Shown here: positions 23,101 to 33,100 of the stretch, piece after piece
Layout: every line of letters begins with the position of its first letter
Position numbering within the stretch: position 1 is the first letter of the stretch
Assembly: GCF_022458985.1 (NCBI RefSeq)
Contig: NC_061771.1
Coordinates: 15,787,001 to 15,851,000, forward strand
DNA length: 64,000 nucleotides
Origin: Mugil cephalus
Taxonomy: Eukaryota > Chordata > Actinopteri > Mugiliformes > Mugilidae
Direction of reading: 5' to 3'
Position numbers and translations under genes: made by a program
The notes under the pieces: generated by a model
Told to the model about the DNA's origin: nothing
What the model saw: the letters and a program-made list of their open reading frames with translations, nothing else
The model's database searches: none

Positions 23101-25078
23101 CGCATCTGATGATAGGAAAACCCCAGTTCACATAACATACCTGGAAGTCAGAGCAAACAGTAGTTCATGGAGCTGAATTGCGTGTAATGCGGGCACTGAG
23201 ATTTGAACTGTCAATCCAAAGAGCGCATCAGACAGGCCACAGACTTTAAGCTGTGGCCTGTGACCAGTGAATTTTCACAACATAGTCAATGCTGTTTTCT
23301 TCTCCTGTCAGTGATCGTAATGTTGTGGCCGATTGTTGTGTATCTACGGGAATACTTCACTGTGTTTTTTTTTTAATATTGTGTTCACGTGGCCACCTAC
23401 TGATGACACGTCTTCTGACAGATGGAGAACGTGTCGCCAACACCACACTGATAGACGCTCTGGTGGATAAGGACTTCCAGCTCGTCATCAATGATGCAGT
23501 CCACAAAGTCTGCGCTCCTGAAAAGGGTACAACACATTTACCTCCAGCCACAAATGAATCCTATTTGTCCGCCACCCTGCTACGCCCAGTCCTGCTGCCA
23601 GACGATGCCCGTTACCGCCCCAGATACCACCCCGCGTCTAACATTTCGTTTCTCAGCCTCATCCACCTCGTTGTGCCCTCTGTTGCAGTGTGTACGTCCA
23701 GCGAGCACGCCTTGGAGATGGAGGACATGAAACACGTCGTTCACCTGCTGCACACAGCGCTCCACATGCCCGAACACCACCTGCTGAAGGAGAGGCAGCT
23801 GCTGGAGAAACTGGACAACATCAAGCAGGAGCTTTCGCCCCTGGAGAAGGTAAACGACGAGCCCCGACACCCTTATCTCGGCAAAGCTCTCGGTTTGAAG
23901 CTGACGAATGACACTTGTGACAGATGAAGGCTCAGCTGGCCCGTACGGCGGAGTTCCACACCTCCAGGGCCGTCTGGACCGGCATGGCCCTGTTGTCTGT
24001 GCAGGGCGGCGCTCTGGCCTGGCTCACGTGGTGGGTCTACTCCTGGGACGTCATGGAGCCCGTCACGTACTTCATCACCTACGGCACCAGCATGGGAGTG
24101 TTCGCCTACTACGTCCTCACCAAGCAGGTAGGCCTCAGAGACACGTGACCCACTTCAGTTTGGGATTCAAAACTGCTTGAGTTTAAAGGAACGGTTCAAC
24201 ATTTTCTAGGTGAATCTTCTTGCTTTGCCATAAACATAGTCTGGGAAAAAAATGGAAAAAGCTGCACATAAGACATTATGTTTGACAGATGTGTCTTGTC
24301 AAGAAGCACAAAGTACAGCCTCATCATGTGTGCAGTTACATTTTTAGTAGTGACCCTTCTTGTTTCTCTCCCACAGGATTATATATACCCTGATGCTAAA
24401 GACAGACAGTTCCTGCGTTACTTTTATAAGGGGGCCAGCAAGAAGAGGTTCAACGTGACAAAATACAACAGACTGAAGGATGAACTGGCAGAGGTCGGTT
24501 CATTGGTTTCTTCTGACTCTTCAGCTAAATGCTAAAGGCGTAATCAGTGTCCAAGGTGATCCTGTTGTTGGAATGTTGCATGGCAACAGTGGCGTGAATC
24601 TTGTCGCGTGCTGTTGTCTTGTCTGCTGAGAGAGGAATGTAATCTCAGGTCAGGTCGTGTCCCCACCCGCCCGTAGAGTCTTTTATGTGGCACCAAAACA
24701 GTAGGTTACAGGAGGCCATCTGTGGATTAGCATCTCATCCAGCCCTTCTTCAGAGATGTAAAACTATCCCTTTAAGAAGTCACAATCTACCGTACGCTTA
24801 ACGTTTTACAGCCACGTGATCATAAGTGACATTGGAATCACATGCTACACTTTCTCAGTCCAACAGTTATCCTGTCTATCAGCAGAAAAACAAGTTGTAA
24901 TGAAATGTTATTCCCAACGCTGTGACAAGTTCCTTTCTAGAATTCCCATTCAAGGTCCCATTAATGATTGTGTGACTTTTATTCTTTTTCTGTGCGGCAG
25001 GTGGAGGAGGACCTGAGACGCCTGAGATACCCGACTCAACTTCACATGCCACTCGAACAGATCCAGCCGAAGCCATAA
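11135..25078 (+). CDS. mcub: Mitochondrial calcium uniporter dominant-negative subunit beta (MCUb)
   Basis: Eight coding exons: 11135-11242, 21989-22058, 22159-22326, 23422-23526, 23689-23849, 23924-24127, 24377-24493 and 25001-25078. Phases close to 336 aa, the length I recall for human MCUB. Exon 1 encodes an Arg-rich, acid-free presequence ([19 protein letters not shown]), fitting mitochondrial import. Exons 2-4 form the matrix domain, exon 5 a coiled coil (about 165-204), exon 6 both inner-membrane helices. The pore loop reads [10 protein letters not shown] (245-254), the DIME motif with Ile to Val. MCUB rather than MCU: W237 and V242 replace the Arg and Glu of MCU ([13 protein letters not shown]), substitutions known to weaken conduction when MCUB joins the uniporter tetramer. 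The C-terminus (LRRLRYP...QLHMPLEQI) is more MCU-like. The casp6 and pla2g12a neighbours match human 4q25. Confidence 0.95.
12180..12680. promoter_or_regulatory. Candidate intronic enhancer / conserved non-coding block
   Basis: About 500 bases without simple repeats or known repeat motifs. It carries a perfect ATTTGCAT octamer (POU site) near 12367, several CTTTATTG/TTTAAAG-type AT cores and balanced composition, unlike the AT-rich intron around it. The location in the long first intron, about 1 kb after exon 1, is a common place for vertebrate enhancers. Function is inferred, not shown. Confidence 0.3.
16710..17327. mobile_element. Foldback / MITE-like DNA element with 17-bp inverted ends
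   Basis: The left end CAGTGCGTTTACATGCA and the right end TGCATGTCAACGCACTG are inverted repeats over 17 bases with one mismatch. The 618-bp interior has no transposase. It shares several blocks with 8185-8700, showing a dispersed family. It lies in mcub intron 1. The superfamily cannot be fixed because no clear target duplication is visible. Confidence 0.7.
19668..20272. mobile_element. Repeat with inverted ends (TATAGACTGTATATAAATATGG type)
   Basis: The left end TAGACTGTATATAAATATGG is mirrored at the right by a diverged inverse, CATCTATATTTATACTGTCT. Inside the right part lies CACCAGGGGGCGCTCTACTG, a motif I recognise from a very common fish repeat with the same ACAGTCTATGG end. No coding capacity. 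The pairing of the two ends as one insertion is an inference; two adjacent copies are possible. Confidence 0.5.
22540..22800 (+). mobile_element. LINE 3'-tail-like repeat in mcub intron 3
   Basis: Contains TCTTCCTGTTAGGAGGGAGT, TTGCCTTCAGGCTTGCTC and GACGCTATATAAA, then an imperfect (GAATT)-type tail (AATCGATTTGAATT). This order is typical of a widespread fish LINE 3' end (L2/Rex-like). No reverse transcriptase remains. The family name is from memory and uncertain. Confidence 0.55.
23283..23342 (-). mobile_element. Tc1-like terminal fragment, copy E
   Basis: The TTCTCCTGTCAGTG...TAATGTTGTGGCCGATTG string matches the inverse of the copy B left terminus (CACTGACAGGAGAAG and neighbouring bases). 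Only one end of about 60 bases is left, 80 bases before mcub exon 4. Confidence 0.6.
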
Positions 25079-26546
25079 ATGAAGCCAAGCCGTGACGAAT
25101 GGTCACTCACACTCACACGGAGCAAAAACAAGTTTTCTGCTTTAATTTTGATAACGGTCACCTTTGTATCAGGAATCCATGTCATTCTGTGTTGTGTTTA
25201 CAGACTTGATAACGATGCCAATTGTAACCCTGAGAAATATACTAAATATACTCTGATGACTATTGAAATAAAAGGCGTTCATTGGACTGAGTTTGAATGT
25301 ACCTGATGTTTTATTAAGGAAATGTAAAGTATGAATATATCGAGACACCAATGAAGTACACGCACATTTATGCTTTTGCCAAAGAAAGAATTTATGTACG
25401 ATTCAATCCAGAAACAAAATCACAATGCCATGTATTTACGTGTATATAAAATCGATGTGTTTCCTGGTAGTTTGGTGACAGATCATTTCACATAGCGGGA
25501 AATGTTTCAGCTTTAAAAAAACGAACACACCCTCCTCCCTGAGGTAATTGCACAGCACTCTTTGTTGTAATTGTGTGTGCACATACACGTTGAAAGTATC
25601 ATAGACTGCTATGACACAACAGCACAAACATGAATTCCCTTTTTTTGTTTTTTTAAGGAGTGAGCTTGGAGGTATAAAGCATGTTTACTATAAAGCATGC
25701 TTTATCATCGGTGCTTACAGTAAGATGATTAAGACAAAACCCTGATCTGAACAAAATGAATAGTACTGGTAGTCGCCTGCCTGGAAACATAAGCTGGAAA
25801 ACAACTGGCTGATATGTCCAGCTTTGTTGATTCTGGTAACGGAAGACTTCAATGTGCAAGGACATGGAGATGTCCAGTCTTACTGTCTTCGTTTGTTAAG
25901 ATATTTAAGAATGCGCGCTATGCTGCATGATAAGGCATCCTGTCTGTGCTACCATAGTAATTTTCCCATGATTACAAAGTGGTCCATAAAAAATGCACAG
26001 AAGAAGATGAAGCGATTTCTTGAACGTGTAAAATATGTACTGATCTGCAAGGGTTAAAATTATAGTAAGAATTACTGTGTGTGACACACAGTTTGGGATA
26101 ATTGCTCATATTTTGGGAAATATAAAGGAAAATATATAAAATTACAATCCATGGCATTCACTGTGCATGCTTCATAGATGAGTGTCATGAAAAGTGAGGA
26201 AGCAGATAATAGATTGGTCAGATCTCACTCCATCCTCTCAGCCTGTAATACCCAGTTACCAAATAGTTTGTTACCAGATAGAAAATAAATGAAACCACAA
26301 CTTCAAATGATGCAATGCTACAAGAATGGAGTGGTTGTCTGCAACCACATGTTTTCACAACATGCGTCGGTGGAAGCATTAATGCAAATGATCAGGAGAT
26401 ATGCAAATGATAGGGTTCACACGGCAGACTACAGATGAGGACGAGAGAAAAACAGCAAGTTTTTGTTTTTTTAAAATCACAGTCCAGAAGCCCTTTTTCC
26501 TTTGACGTAATGTGTTTCGATGACTGAGGTCTGGCGTTTTTTTTCT
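25079..26546. other. Convergent mcub / casp6 3' regions
   Basis: The stretch between two stop codons on opposite strands should hold both 3' untranslated regions. An AATAAA at 25267-25272 is a good + strand poly(A) signal for mcub, 190 bases after its stop. A TTTATT at 25310-25315 would be a minus-strand AATAAA, a far-end candidate for casp6. No extra gene is seen. Confidence 0.5.
25267..25272 (+). terminator. mcub: Poly(A) signal AATAAA of mcub
   Basis: A canonical hexamer 189 bases after the mcub stop, followed by GT-rich sequence (GAATGTACCTGATGTTTTATT) that fits a downstream element. Confidence 0.6.
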
Positions 26547-29338
26547 TTACTTCTTTGGTCGAAAGTACAGTCTCTTGGTGAGCATTGAAGCAAAGCAAGG
26601 TACCTGCTTTTTACCAATCGCAGTCCGGTCGGCGCAGTTCCCGACGCTCCTCATCGCCACTTTCCTGTTGACCAGCGTGAGTAACTCTGTGAATTCAAGG
26701 GAATCCCCGTGCTTTCGAAGTATCTCGCACAGGTCCTGGATGTACCATGAGCCATTGATGGTCTCCCGATGGGAATAGTAGCCTAGACAAAGAACACGTA
26801 AGAATAAAAAAGTTAATGTGGATGACAGGTGAGCAGCAAAAAGGATATGAACTCAAGAGGTTTATGTTTTAAAGAACAAGTTCAGTTCATTTGGTACAAA
26901 CCACAAGACAACCACAGAAAAAAAATAAACAAAATCCACTGCTGCACCACACATGGCTCCTGTTCTTAGGAAATCTTTTTATTGCAAACCTCAAGCTTGC
27001 AAACTAACCACCCGCAAACGTCCTAGATGACTCACCTTCAGCCACAGAGTAGCACATGACGAAATCAGCCCCAGCCGGGAGGGTATACACGGCGCTGGCA
27101 TCCACCACCGTCTCGTTGATCCCATTGTCCACAGCGTCACAGACGGTCACGGGATCGTCGTGTCTGTCTCCACGGCACGCCTAGAGACGGACATGGACGT
27201 TTTTTTTTTTTCGGGTGAATTTGTGGAAACGTGTCAACATGGCGTCAAGAACTTTTTGGGGTTCTGTTGGGTTTGCTCGTTTGTTCGTTTGTTTGGGTGT
27301 ACCTGTAACACAAAGATCTTTGGCTTTCCCGCAAGGCTGCTGCACTTGTCTCCTTTGAACATGGCTGTGATATCCTGGATTTTGATCTTGCCGTCGTAGG
27401 CGTAAACGTGGTCGTTCTCGCCGTGGCTCAGGAAGGCGAGCAAAAAGCAGTCTGCGTCTGAATGGTCTTCTGCTGCAGCTGGTGGGACACGAGGCACAAC
27501 ATTCAAACTCGCCACTCAACAGAGGCACAGTGCACTTCACTTGTTGGATTTTGTTACACAGAAAAATAAGGACTTAGGTGCTGCTGCTTTTTTAATATAC
27601 GCATGTGGTATGAGTCTGAGAAGTGCCCAAGAGTGCACGTACCCTCAGAGATTTTAGTAATCAAATCCACTTGTTTGTAGTCCTCATAGACCCTCACTTC
27701 GAAGTTCAGGTCCCGCAGTCTGAAGGAAAAGTGAACAGAAGGTGCAGTGAAGCACACTGGAAATTCTCAGTGTTTCCACAGTATAGGTTTACAACTGCTG
27801 AACATGCACAGACGCGTCATTAAGCAAGCTTTTATCTGTCAGCGGTACCTTTTCTCCAAGTTGATGCGATCGGCCCTGGTCCCGTTCCTGTCGTTCAACC
27901 TCAGATGCCAGAAGAAGCGCTCCTGGTTGAAGATGAGGGCAAGTCCTCGCCGCTTGTGGCTCATCTTGTACTCCTCTGCAGGATCCAAATTCATTGTGCT
28001 GTTGCAATATGAAAAGCAGCAGGTGAAGACAGCTGTTGTATGGAAAATACTGGACACTTGATAGTGGAATGAGCGAGAATATACCAAGTAGAAGAAATGG
28101 CTTACCTGGATGAGAAGCCATAGTCAGCCTCGGTGGTGTCCATTGAACACGCTGTACGGGAAACGACACACAAGTAGTACATGTAACAGTGACATATATA
28201 CACATATATATACACACACACATAAAAAGAGGAACTGCTTTAAAGCTTTTAATATATACACTACCAGTCAAATTTTGGACCCAATTACTCACTGAATTTA
28301 GAAGGTATGAGCAAACTTATGACTGGTGGTGCATAAAATAATACTATTGCCACAAAAAAAGAAAAAAAAAATACTACACTTTTGCTTCATTGTTAAGCAG
28401 CTAACCACAAATGCATGGATCGCTACCAGTACTGGGGTCAAGCAGCCATTGTTCTGTCAGCTTAGAGTCCTCACGGCCGTCAATGGCAGGCTGACAGGTG
28501 GAGAAAGATGGCAAAAGAAAGGAGGGCAAAAGCGACGCCTCTGTGTCAGCCACACTGCAGGTATGCAGGTTAGACTCAGGGAGAGGGCCGGTGTTTGAGA
28601 AGATATTAGTGGGTCATTGGTGCAGTAAACACGTCACGGCAAACTAATCCAGCAGCCCTGCGGCGAGGCAGACTTTTAAAAAGGCCAAATCAAAGTCTCC
28701 CTTCATTGTACATTAAAAAGTCTGAGAGAGAGATAACATGGAGACAATTTATCCATCTGAACAGATTACACACGAACAGCATCCAGGCAGGTCCGCTGGT
28801 AACTGAGAGGAAGTAAGGAAGCACTGGAAGAGGTTGATGATTGACCTCTGACCACATTATGACGATGTGGCTTGTGTTGAAAGAGCCTTGATTCCTTTAA
28901 ATGTAACCACGTTCTGTTTCACTTTTACTTTAATCAGTGTACACCAATGACCTATATTGCTTCGTGAGTGACATGAAGGTTTAATGACAGCACACAGCTC
29001 AGTGTAAAGGACTCACCCGTAGCGTCTGTGACTGCTCTGCTGTCAGTCACACCAGCTGAGGGAAAGAAAGAAAAAAATAATAATTAAAAGCTCCCGTCGC
29101 ATGTTGTACCGTCTTAATAACTGACGCAGGGCGGAGAAGAATGACTCCAGGTAGCCGGCAGGTGTGACAGCACTCGAGTAAGAGCACAATAAAGCCGGCT
29201 TTTCTCGTGATGCCACTTCCAGAGAGACTAAAATGAGTTGACTTTACGGTGCGCAGAAATACAGCGTTTAAATGTTTCCATAAATATTAAAAGTATAAAG
29301 TTTTTACCTCCGCGGACGTCTTTGGCTTCGTCAGACAT
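26547..29338 (-). CDS. casp6: Caspase-6
   Basis: Eight coding exons on the minus strand: 29338-29308, 29055-29017, 28151-28106, 27998-27849, 27719-27643, 27478-27303, 27180-27036 and 26782-26547; 299 aa (human 293). A cytosolic cysteine protease of apoptosis, known for lamin cleavage. Catalytic His133 lies in FLSHGEND and catalytic Cys175 in QACRG, 12 residues further from the start than human H121 and C163. The large subunit begins after a short prodomain ending TTEAD33, comparable to human TETD23. Linker sites are DAVD191 and TVVD200, only nine residues apart (14 in human), so the linker is about five residues shorter. The small subunit has [18 protein letters not shown] and ends [11 protein letters not shown]. 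The start was chosen because the 31-nt first exon keeps phase; a downstream Met27 is a possible alternative. Confidence 0.95.
28257..28335. mobile_element. Minimal Tc1-like MITE
   Basis: Seventy-nine bases that are nearly all inverted ends: TACACTACCAGTCAAA at the left, and CTTATGACTGGTGGTGCATA at the right (inverse TATGCACCACCAGTCATAAG). This is the CACTACC(A/G)GTCAAAAGTTT type of fish Tc1 terminus with almost the whole interior deleted. It sits in casp6 intron 2. Confidence 0.7.
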
Positions 29339-30134
29339 GTTGCAAGTTGGTCTCGAACAAATAACTTCAAATTGCTTCGATGAACCAGTGTTCGGCTATA
29401 AAGCGGGACGGCCACGTGTAGCCACGCCCCCCGCGCCACCCTATTGGCTCAAAGTCACAACCTGAGGTCGCGATTGGTCAAACATCGGCAGCGGGGACTT
29501 CCGTGTTTGCCACATTGCGACAGCGAGTCTTAAAAGGAAGAAAGGAGTTTCATAGCGATGAAATAAAAAATAAAAGGATTTGAGGTCTATACAACCGAAG
29601 ATAACTTCCGGTCATGTTAAAAACACAAAGAATAAAACATTTGTATATGGTTAATTAAAGGATAGGATAGAAAATGATTAATACAAGCATGATTGTCTTT
29701 ATTTATTTATTTTTTTGGAACAATAAAGTTTTTTTGTTTTTGTTTTTTTCACACAGGGGCGTCACTTCCCACTCAGACTTGTGCGTCAGCTCATAGTTAC
29801 CCGCATTTCCTCAAAGTGCAGAGTTCCCAAGAAAGCGTACCCGCAGAGCAACTGGCAGTCAGTACAATCATATTAAACCTTATTACTTACATATAAATAA
29901 TTAGCTGCGTGAGGCATTAGCCATCATATCTAAAGACTGAGGCCATTTCAGAGTTACTTTGTATATACACACATATCTAAAAAATCCAATGAACAGATCA
30001 GTGCCAGCTAAAGGTGCTCGGTCCCTGAGAAAATCTACAAGTCGAAAACAAAGTTTATTGCAGCACTCTTCAGTTAGTGTTGTGTTTCCAACAGTCGACA
30101 GGCAGTCTTGTGGAGCCTTGTGGACCCTCTGGTG
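29339..30134. other. casp6 promoter and pla2g12a 3' region
   Basis: Bases 29339-29530 are GC/CpG-richer and precede the casp6 start on the minus strand, so they probably hold its promoter. The rest is AT-rich and should include the pla2g12a 3' untranslated region; a minus-strand AATAAA (TTTATT on +) lies at 30054-30059, 75 bases after the pla2g12a stop. No other gene is seen. Confidence 0.5.
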
Positions 30135-33100
30135 TCACAGTTCCCTCTTCACTTCATATTGACAGACACAGGACTCTCGCTGACTGTCCAGGTACGGCTT
30201 ACATCCCAAGTGCATAACGGCGTCAAAAAGCAGAGTGACCGCTGACTCACACGCTGATGAGACAGAAAGAGAAAACGTGAGGAAGAACAGGGGGATGAGG
30301 CGTTACAAACAAGTTACTGTCAGGCAAACAGTGTGAATCAAATACTGTTTTTATCTCAGATGAAAATCAGATGTATTAATACATTTCCTTTAAGACTGTA
30401 GGATTTAAATAGGCTAATTTGCATGCACGGCCGCACTGACTCCAATACTGAGTTTAATCTAAACAAGAATTTACATCATCAACACCTCTATGAAGATCGG
30501 AACAGATTTGCAACTACTCTAAGGTGCTATTAGTAGTGCAACGCTGTGACAGTTTAGAAGTTTTGTTTTCGGCTGATGTCACTTTGAAGAAAAAGAGAAG
30601 TTTAATTCTGGATGAGGAGTGAGGGGGGGCTTGGACCAGATGGAAGATTCCTAAAATGTCAATTACACAAAATGCAGAGTTGTACGACTGGAGATGTTTC
30701 ACGTCTCCTTGTTGCTCTACTGTACAAAATCCTAAAATCACCCACAAAAATGCACAGGTCGGAGGAGGGCTGTTGTGCAGGTTTTGTGCAGCTGAAGGCG
30801 TAAACAGCACTAACTCAATAAAGACACAGGTGGTGCCATGACAAGGCATTAGCAATTTGGACATCAGTCAAAATGAAATCTCTGTAGAGGATGAGCAACA
30901 GTCAGTGGTCAAGGGTGAAGGCTGAATCTACGGCATCTGACCTCAGACCTTAGATCCATTTTCCAGAGAAATTTTTATCCACAAGGACCACACTTCATTA
31001 TGCGATCCCCATTCCCAAGGAAGGAAAGTCCTCCTGGCGGAAGTGACAGTCCTGCGGGAGAGGAGCTGTGAGAGAGGAAGTGAGCGAAGTACAAACATCT
31101 GCTCCAGTGTTGCTTCATTGTTGTGATTGTCAGATGTCCTCGTCAGCGCAACAAATTACAGTCACAGAAGGCTATCTTTTTCTTTTCATGTGACGTACAG
31201 TTAAGAAAGACACATAAGAGCCAACTTCCTGGTCATCCGTTTAACGTTCATGCCACAGCATCCACGCAGAGCACTTTCTAAATAACAGAAATAGGGAACA
31301 CTACTCTCATTTCCTGCTCCCATTACAGTGGCTTATGATAAGTGTAAGAGTTACTGGATTAGCTCTGACCTTTTTGTTTCACATTTTGCTGTGTAATTCA
31401 TCTTAGCCCATATTCAAAATAAAGGCTTAAACTTATTTTAAGATAAGTTATTCTATTCATGGGTTTCAGTGACGTCACGTTTTTGTTGCGGCCGCCATCT
31501 TTAGGACCTGGCGCCACCACCCGGTCCCGGAGAAAAATGGCCAGTCAAACGGCAAATGTGCATCTTTCACCTTCCGAAAAACGCTATTTAAAGAAATTCT
31601 ATGTTTTGGGTTTCGATCCCTACTGAATTGCCCTTGAAATGCTAATTCCCCTTCAATTTGCCTTAAATTTTCCCAAATTTGTCCTCTGTGGACATATACA
31701 TTTATCTAATTCATAATCCATCCCCCTACACCAGCGAGTCCCTGAAGGCTTACAAGAGCACCAGAGCCTACCAGTACTTCACCTCAGGTTGGGTCACCGA
31801 GGCAGAACTTTATCACCTGGAGGACCAAAAAATGTTTTGGATCATGGGAAAGGAAAGTTACGTATTTATTTACTACTTTACGAGCTTTCTGGTCGATTAA
31901 AACTACCACGAACGTTACATTTGCTAGCTTGTTATTGGCAAGCTAAGTGTTTATTTACCAAAATATTCGCTGCTATGTGGTTAAAACTAACGTAAAAGTA
32001 GTGGTTGCGAGGTCATACTATCTGTGTCATTGTATCATTGATACAGGCTGAGAGGTCGTTTTAACCAACCCATGGTTCTTATAATAGATCCATGAACCCA
32101 CCTCATTATAACTGATGGCAAAATACCCCGCTGTGCTTAATGAAAGGATCGTTACTGCAAGGTAGCATTCTTGCTGACATACTTAACTGCAGGTAAAACA
32201 TTCACAGAGCCTGAATGTGACCCCCACACACCCCTGGATCACAGCGCAGGAGGATGGAACAGCTGTCATGGCTCACTGCACCTGTAAGGCAGGCTTAGGA
32301 GAGGTGTGCTCTCACGCAGCAGCCCTCATGTATTCAGTCCTGGCTGCTGTTGACATCAGAAATGGACAGGCTTGTATACGGAAGCCCTGTGCTTGGACTC
32401 AGCCAAGTAAGGAATCTGTCAGGGAGGTTCCTTATGAAGAGCTTCGAAACATCAGCTTTTCTCTTAAAGAGCCCTGCCACTGATCCTTTTTAATGGCAGC
32501 GACCCCACCTCTGTCTTCTTTCATTGTTTTGGGGGATACTGTAAAATGTAAGTCCTGTATTTTTAGCCTTAGCTCCATCGCAGCCGACCGCACAGCAGAT
32601 AGGAGGCATATTGACATCGCACACATGATGGTATCAAGATTCAAGATTTGTGAAGATTATACATATACATAAGCATGTTTGTACTGGTATTTATGTACAT
32701 GTTTATGTACACACACACGCGCGCACACATCCACATACTTATTATTATTTATACATTATTTATTATTTTTTTTAAATACACTACTTTGCTTCCCCCTGCT
32801 GGATGTACTGTATATGACAAACATCTCTAGTTACCTACCTGAACTTTTGATATTATTCTTGAACTAAATCAAATTGGACATGTTAGATATTAGACATGAT
32901 ATGTTAGATAAGGTTCTATTGTCACTGCTCACTATGATAACCCAGCAAAACCTTTAAGAACACTAAGGAAATGAGTTTCGCAAATGTACGCATACAGGAC
33001 AAAGAGACCTTCGCCTCTTAAATTTAATTTAGACTTTAATGATGGTTAAATTAAGTAATCATGGACTATGGAGTCATTTTTAAAATTGAGTGAAGTTAAA

